Below, in pieces: positions 62,202 to 64,000 of a stretch of 64,000 nucleotides of DNA; position 1 is the stretch's first letter; each line of letters begins with the position of its first letter. The translations under genes and the position numbers were made by a program. Source of the DNA: Flavobacterium sp. (lineage in GTDB: Bacteria; Bacteroidota; Bacteroidia; Flavobacteriales; Flavobacteriaceae). The notes beneath the pieces are model-generated. The model made no database searches and was not told the origin of the DNA. It was given only the letters and a program-made list of their open reading frames with translations. The DNA is taken from NCBI GenBank assembly GCA_018883065.1, contig VEQT01000002.1, positions 1-64,000 on the forward strand. The letters are read 5' to 3'.

Positions 62202-62227
62202 GCACTTTGGAAACAAAGTGCTTTTTT
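62202..62227 (+). terminator. Terminator of tRNA-Asp
   Basis: GCACTTTG (62202-62209) and CAAAGTGC (62214-62221) form an 8-bp stem with loop GAAA, followed by six Ts. Confidence 0.88.
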
Positions 62228-62452
62228 GCCCAAAAAAGGAAATATCCAAGACGATGTTTTAAAAACATCTGAAACGAAAGTTGTGTTGTTTTCGTCTCGT
62301 TTTTTAAAATGAGACACGGTTTAGTAGTTAGACCAATGAAAAGCTTTTCGCTCCGGCGATTAGCTTTTTTGCATTTAGTACCATTTCTGTTCAGTAAATT
62401 CAAGATGTTTTTTAGTATCTTTCCAAACATTTCCCGATTTAAAAGCGATTTT
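62228..62452. other. Non-coding gap before the terminal secreted gene
   Basis: Between the tRNA terminator and the last gene, I see no supportable gene or RNA. The minus-strand open frames here run into the tRNA and look accidental. Confidence 0.5.
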
Positions 62453-64000
62453 ATGAAAAAAACATTCCTTTTTGTTGCATTATTTTTTATTTCATTAGCG
62501 GGTCAGGCCCAATTTACACAACCCGTTGTAAACAATAATGCCTGCGATTCCAATGGCGATGGATACGAAGTATTTAATTTGTTGAATATTTCATCTGAGA
62601 TCTTAACGCTAGTCGATCCCCAACAATATACGGTGACGCATCACCTGAATCAGCAAGAAGCTTCCCTTGGAATAAATCCAATTTTGCAATCGGATTATAC
62701 CAATACAGTGTTTGTCCAACAAATGCTGTTTGCGCGAATAGTAAATATTCAGACCAACGCGGTGCAAATCATGCCCTATATTTTGCACGCGAACCCTTCG
62801 CCACAAGACATAGATTACACCATAACAATTTGCGACTACGACAACAATAACGACGGCTTTGCGGTTTCAGAACCTTTAAATTCGTATGATGCAATATTTA
62901 TTGGGAATAATGCCAATAGTATAACATCCTATCACGCTACCCAACTTGAAGCCGAAACCAACCACAATGCCTTGGACGCGTTTGGTCCCTACATGAATCA
63001 AAGTCCCTGGACTGAAATTATTTATGTGCGCGTAACCGACTTATCTACAGGTTGTGTAACCATATCATCCTTGCATCTACAGGTAATCTATTGCGGTACC
63101 AATTTTTGCGAAGCCCCTTATGCGTTACAGGCTGTTGCATCCACCCCAACTTCGATAGCAGTAGAGTGGGCATTTAATACTGTGGCAACCCAAATCGAAT
63201 TGTATGTAGTGCCTGCAGGATCACCTGCTCCAACAGCCAACACCACCTCCACAATTGTATTGCCGCCCACCCAATCAAACACAAGTATTACCGGTTTGCT
63301 TTGTAACACCACCTACGATATTTACCTCAGAAATAGTTGTTCATCTGGACTAAGTAGTTCATGGACATTACTAACAGCTTCAACCGAACCATGCAGTAGT
63401 CCGTATTCAAACCCTGTAGATTTATATGCTTGTGGAACAGGAGTTGTTTCTTGTTTTAACCTCACCGAAAATACACCAGTTATTTTGGGCAATTTAAATC
63501 CGGTGAATTACCAAGTTACATACCACAGTTCCTATTCTAATGCAAGTGCTGGGATCAATCCACTACTCAATGCAACCCAATATTGTACAGAAATTAACGC
63601 GTTTATTTACGTTCGTGTGGTTGAACTCAGCACAGGTGTAGTAGAGATTAAATCGTTTAGCGTGTATTTGGTTGACGCTCCTCCAATGCCCGATCAAGTG
63701 ATTACGAATTGCTTCAATGGGCCTAATGCTACTTCCTGTTGGGATTTAACTCAAGTGGCTACAAATACCAATCAAGACCCACAAAACATCAGTTACTTTT
63801 CATCTCAAAATGAGGCCACTTTAGGCATTAATCCCATTCCAAACCCCAGTTGTTTTGTGAGTATAGTGGGAACACCAACCTTACCCACATTGTATTACCG
63901 GGTGTTTTATCCTTTTTCTGGTTGTTCATCTATTGGACCAATCCAATTGATTTTGATTGATTGTGTTCAGCCCGGCCAGCCACAAAGTTTTGCTCAATGT
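62453..64000 (+). CDS. Large repetitive secreted protein, truncated by right edge
   Basis: The first 516 codons of an exported protein. The signal peptide is about 1-20 (ending LAGQAQ). The body has repeated modules of the form YxVTYHxSxxxAxxGINPI (for example YTVTHHLNQQEASLGINPI, YQVTYHSSYSNASAGINPL, ISYFSSQNEATLGINPI), each ending near a YVRV-type strand and TGC. A fibronectin-III-like module (YALQAVASTPTSIAVEW ... TYDIYLRNSC) lies near 222-305. Such modules are typical of flavobacterial T9SS type B/gliding surface proteins. The C-terminal tag is not in the window. Confidence 0.82.
   Translation, partial: MKKTFLFVALFFISLAGQAQFTQPVVNNNACDSNGDGYEVFNLLNISSEILTLVDPQQYTVTHHLNQQEASLGINPILQSDYTNTVFVQQMLFARIVNIQTNAVQIMPYILHANPSPQDIDYTITICDYDNNNDGFAVSEPLNSYDAIFIGNNANSITSYHATQLEAETNHNALDAFGPYMNQSPWTEIIYVRVTDLSTGCVTISSLHLQVIYCGTNFCEAPYALQAVASTPTSIAVEWAFNTVATQIELYVVPAGSPAPTANTTSTIVLPPTQSNTSITGLLCNTTYDIYLRNSCSSGLSSSWTLLTASTEPCSSPYSNPVDLYACGTGVVSCFNLTENTPVILGNLNPVNYQVTYHSSYSNASAGINPLLNATQYCTEINAFIYVRVVELSTGVVEIKSFSVYLVDAPPMPDQVITNCFNGPNATSCWDLTQVATNTNQDPQNISYFSSQNEATLGINPIPNPSCFVSIVGTPTLPTLYYRVFYPFSGCSSIGPIQLILIDCVQPGQPQSFAQC

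Noticed and set aside
62149..62430. Minus-strand frame overlapping tRNA-Asp
   Set aside because: Overlaps the tRNA and its terminator; translation of structured RNA, no motif.

Overview
The window is a chromosomal segment of a member of the Flavobacteriaceae, most likely Flavobacterium or a close relative. The evidence is mixed but consistent. Promoters carry the Bacteroidota -7 motif TAnnTTTG, and start sites lack Shine-Dalgarno sequences. Several secreted proteins end in type IX secretion (T9SS) type A sorting domains. DnaE carries a fused N-terminal exonuclease. Families largely confined to this phylum are present (DUF5686, DUF3098, DUF4271, DUF4296). The DNA is moderately AT-rich and gene-dense, with small gaps and many convergent 3' overlaps. 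I see no rRNA, CRISPR array, prophage or insertion sequence.

Layout. 1-13.5 kb: partial asnS, an RND/MMPL exporter, a CPA2 cation/proton antiporter, a DUF5686 outer-membrane protein, the pyrH-frr operon, a thioredoxin-fold protein, and the ftsX-DUF3098-uppP-truB operon. 13.6-28.5 kb: leuS, a membrane zinc peptidase, a saccharopine-dehydrogenase-like enzyme, DUF3108 and DUF423 proteins, pckA, the DUF4271-hemD pair, a polyprenol-phosphate mannosyltransferase with dihydroorotase and a DUF4296 lipoprotein, an NAD-dependent epimerase and tyrS. 28.5-36.5 kb: a LuxE-like acyl transferase, two T9SS-tagged proteins (one little more than the tag), a YwqK/MORN protein, a repeat-rich lipoprotein and a TonB-dependent receptor. 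36.7-44.2 kb: a PhoB/PhoR-type two-component pair, a glycosyltransferase, the trmB-LysE-MGMT-like operon, and an iron-sulfur/electron-transfer run (Mrp, NifU-C, ferredoxin reductase, ferredoxin). 44.2-55.4 kb: an SGNH lipoprotein, DUF3050, an acyl-CoA dehydrogenase, trmN6, a frameshifted four-helix-bundle gene in heptamer repeats, rimM-rpsP, a small lipoprotein, an RRM protein and dnaE. 55.4-60.6 kb is an accessory block: a DUF4143 ATPase with a twin-palindrome promoter, an XRE regulator, an orphan ORF and two secreted proteins. It separates dnaE from trxA. After trxA come a DUF58 protein, tRNA-Asp, and the start of a large repetitive secreted protein that runs off the right edge.

Most of the window is conserved housekeeping content for the family. 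The places most worth following are the TonB receptor with an 11-bp-spaced TGTTAAG direct repeat beside a PhoB/PhoR pair, the dnaE-trxA accessory block, the broken four-helix-bundle cassette, the T9SS-tag-only protein, and three enzymes of familiar families that lack a signature residue (dihydroorotase, MGMT-like, Mrp). Start codons were reassigned where the longest open frame began at TTG or GTG and a better ATG lay downstream.
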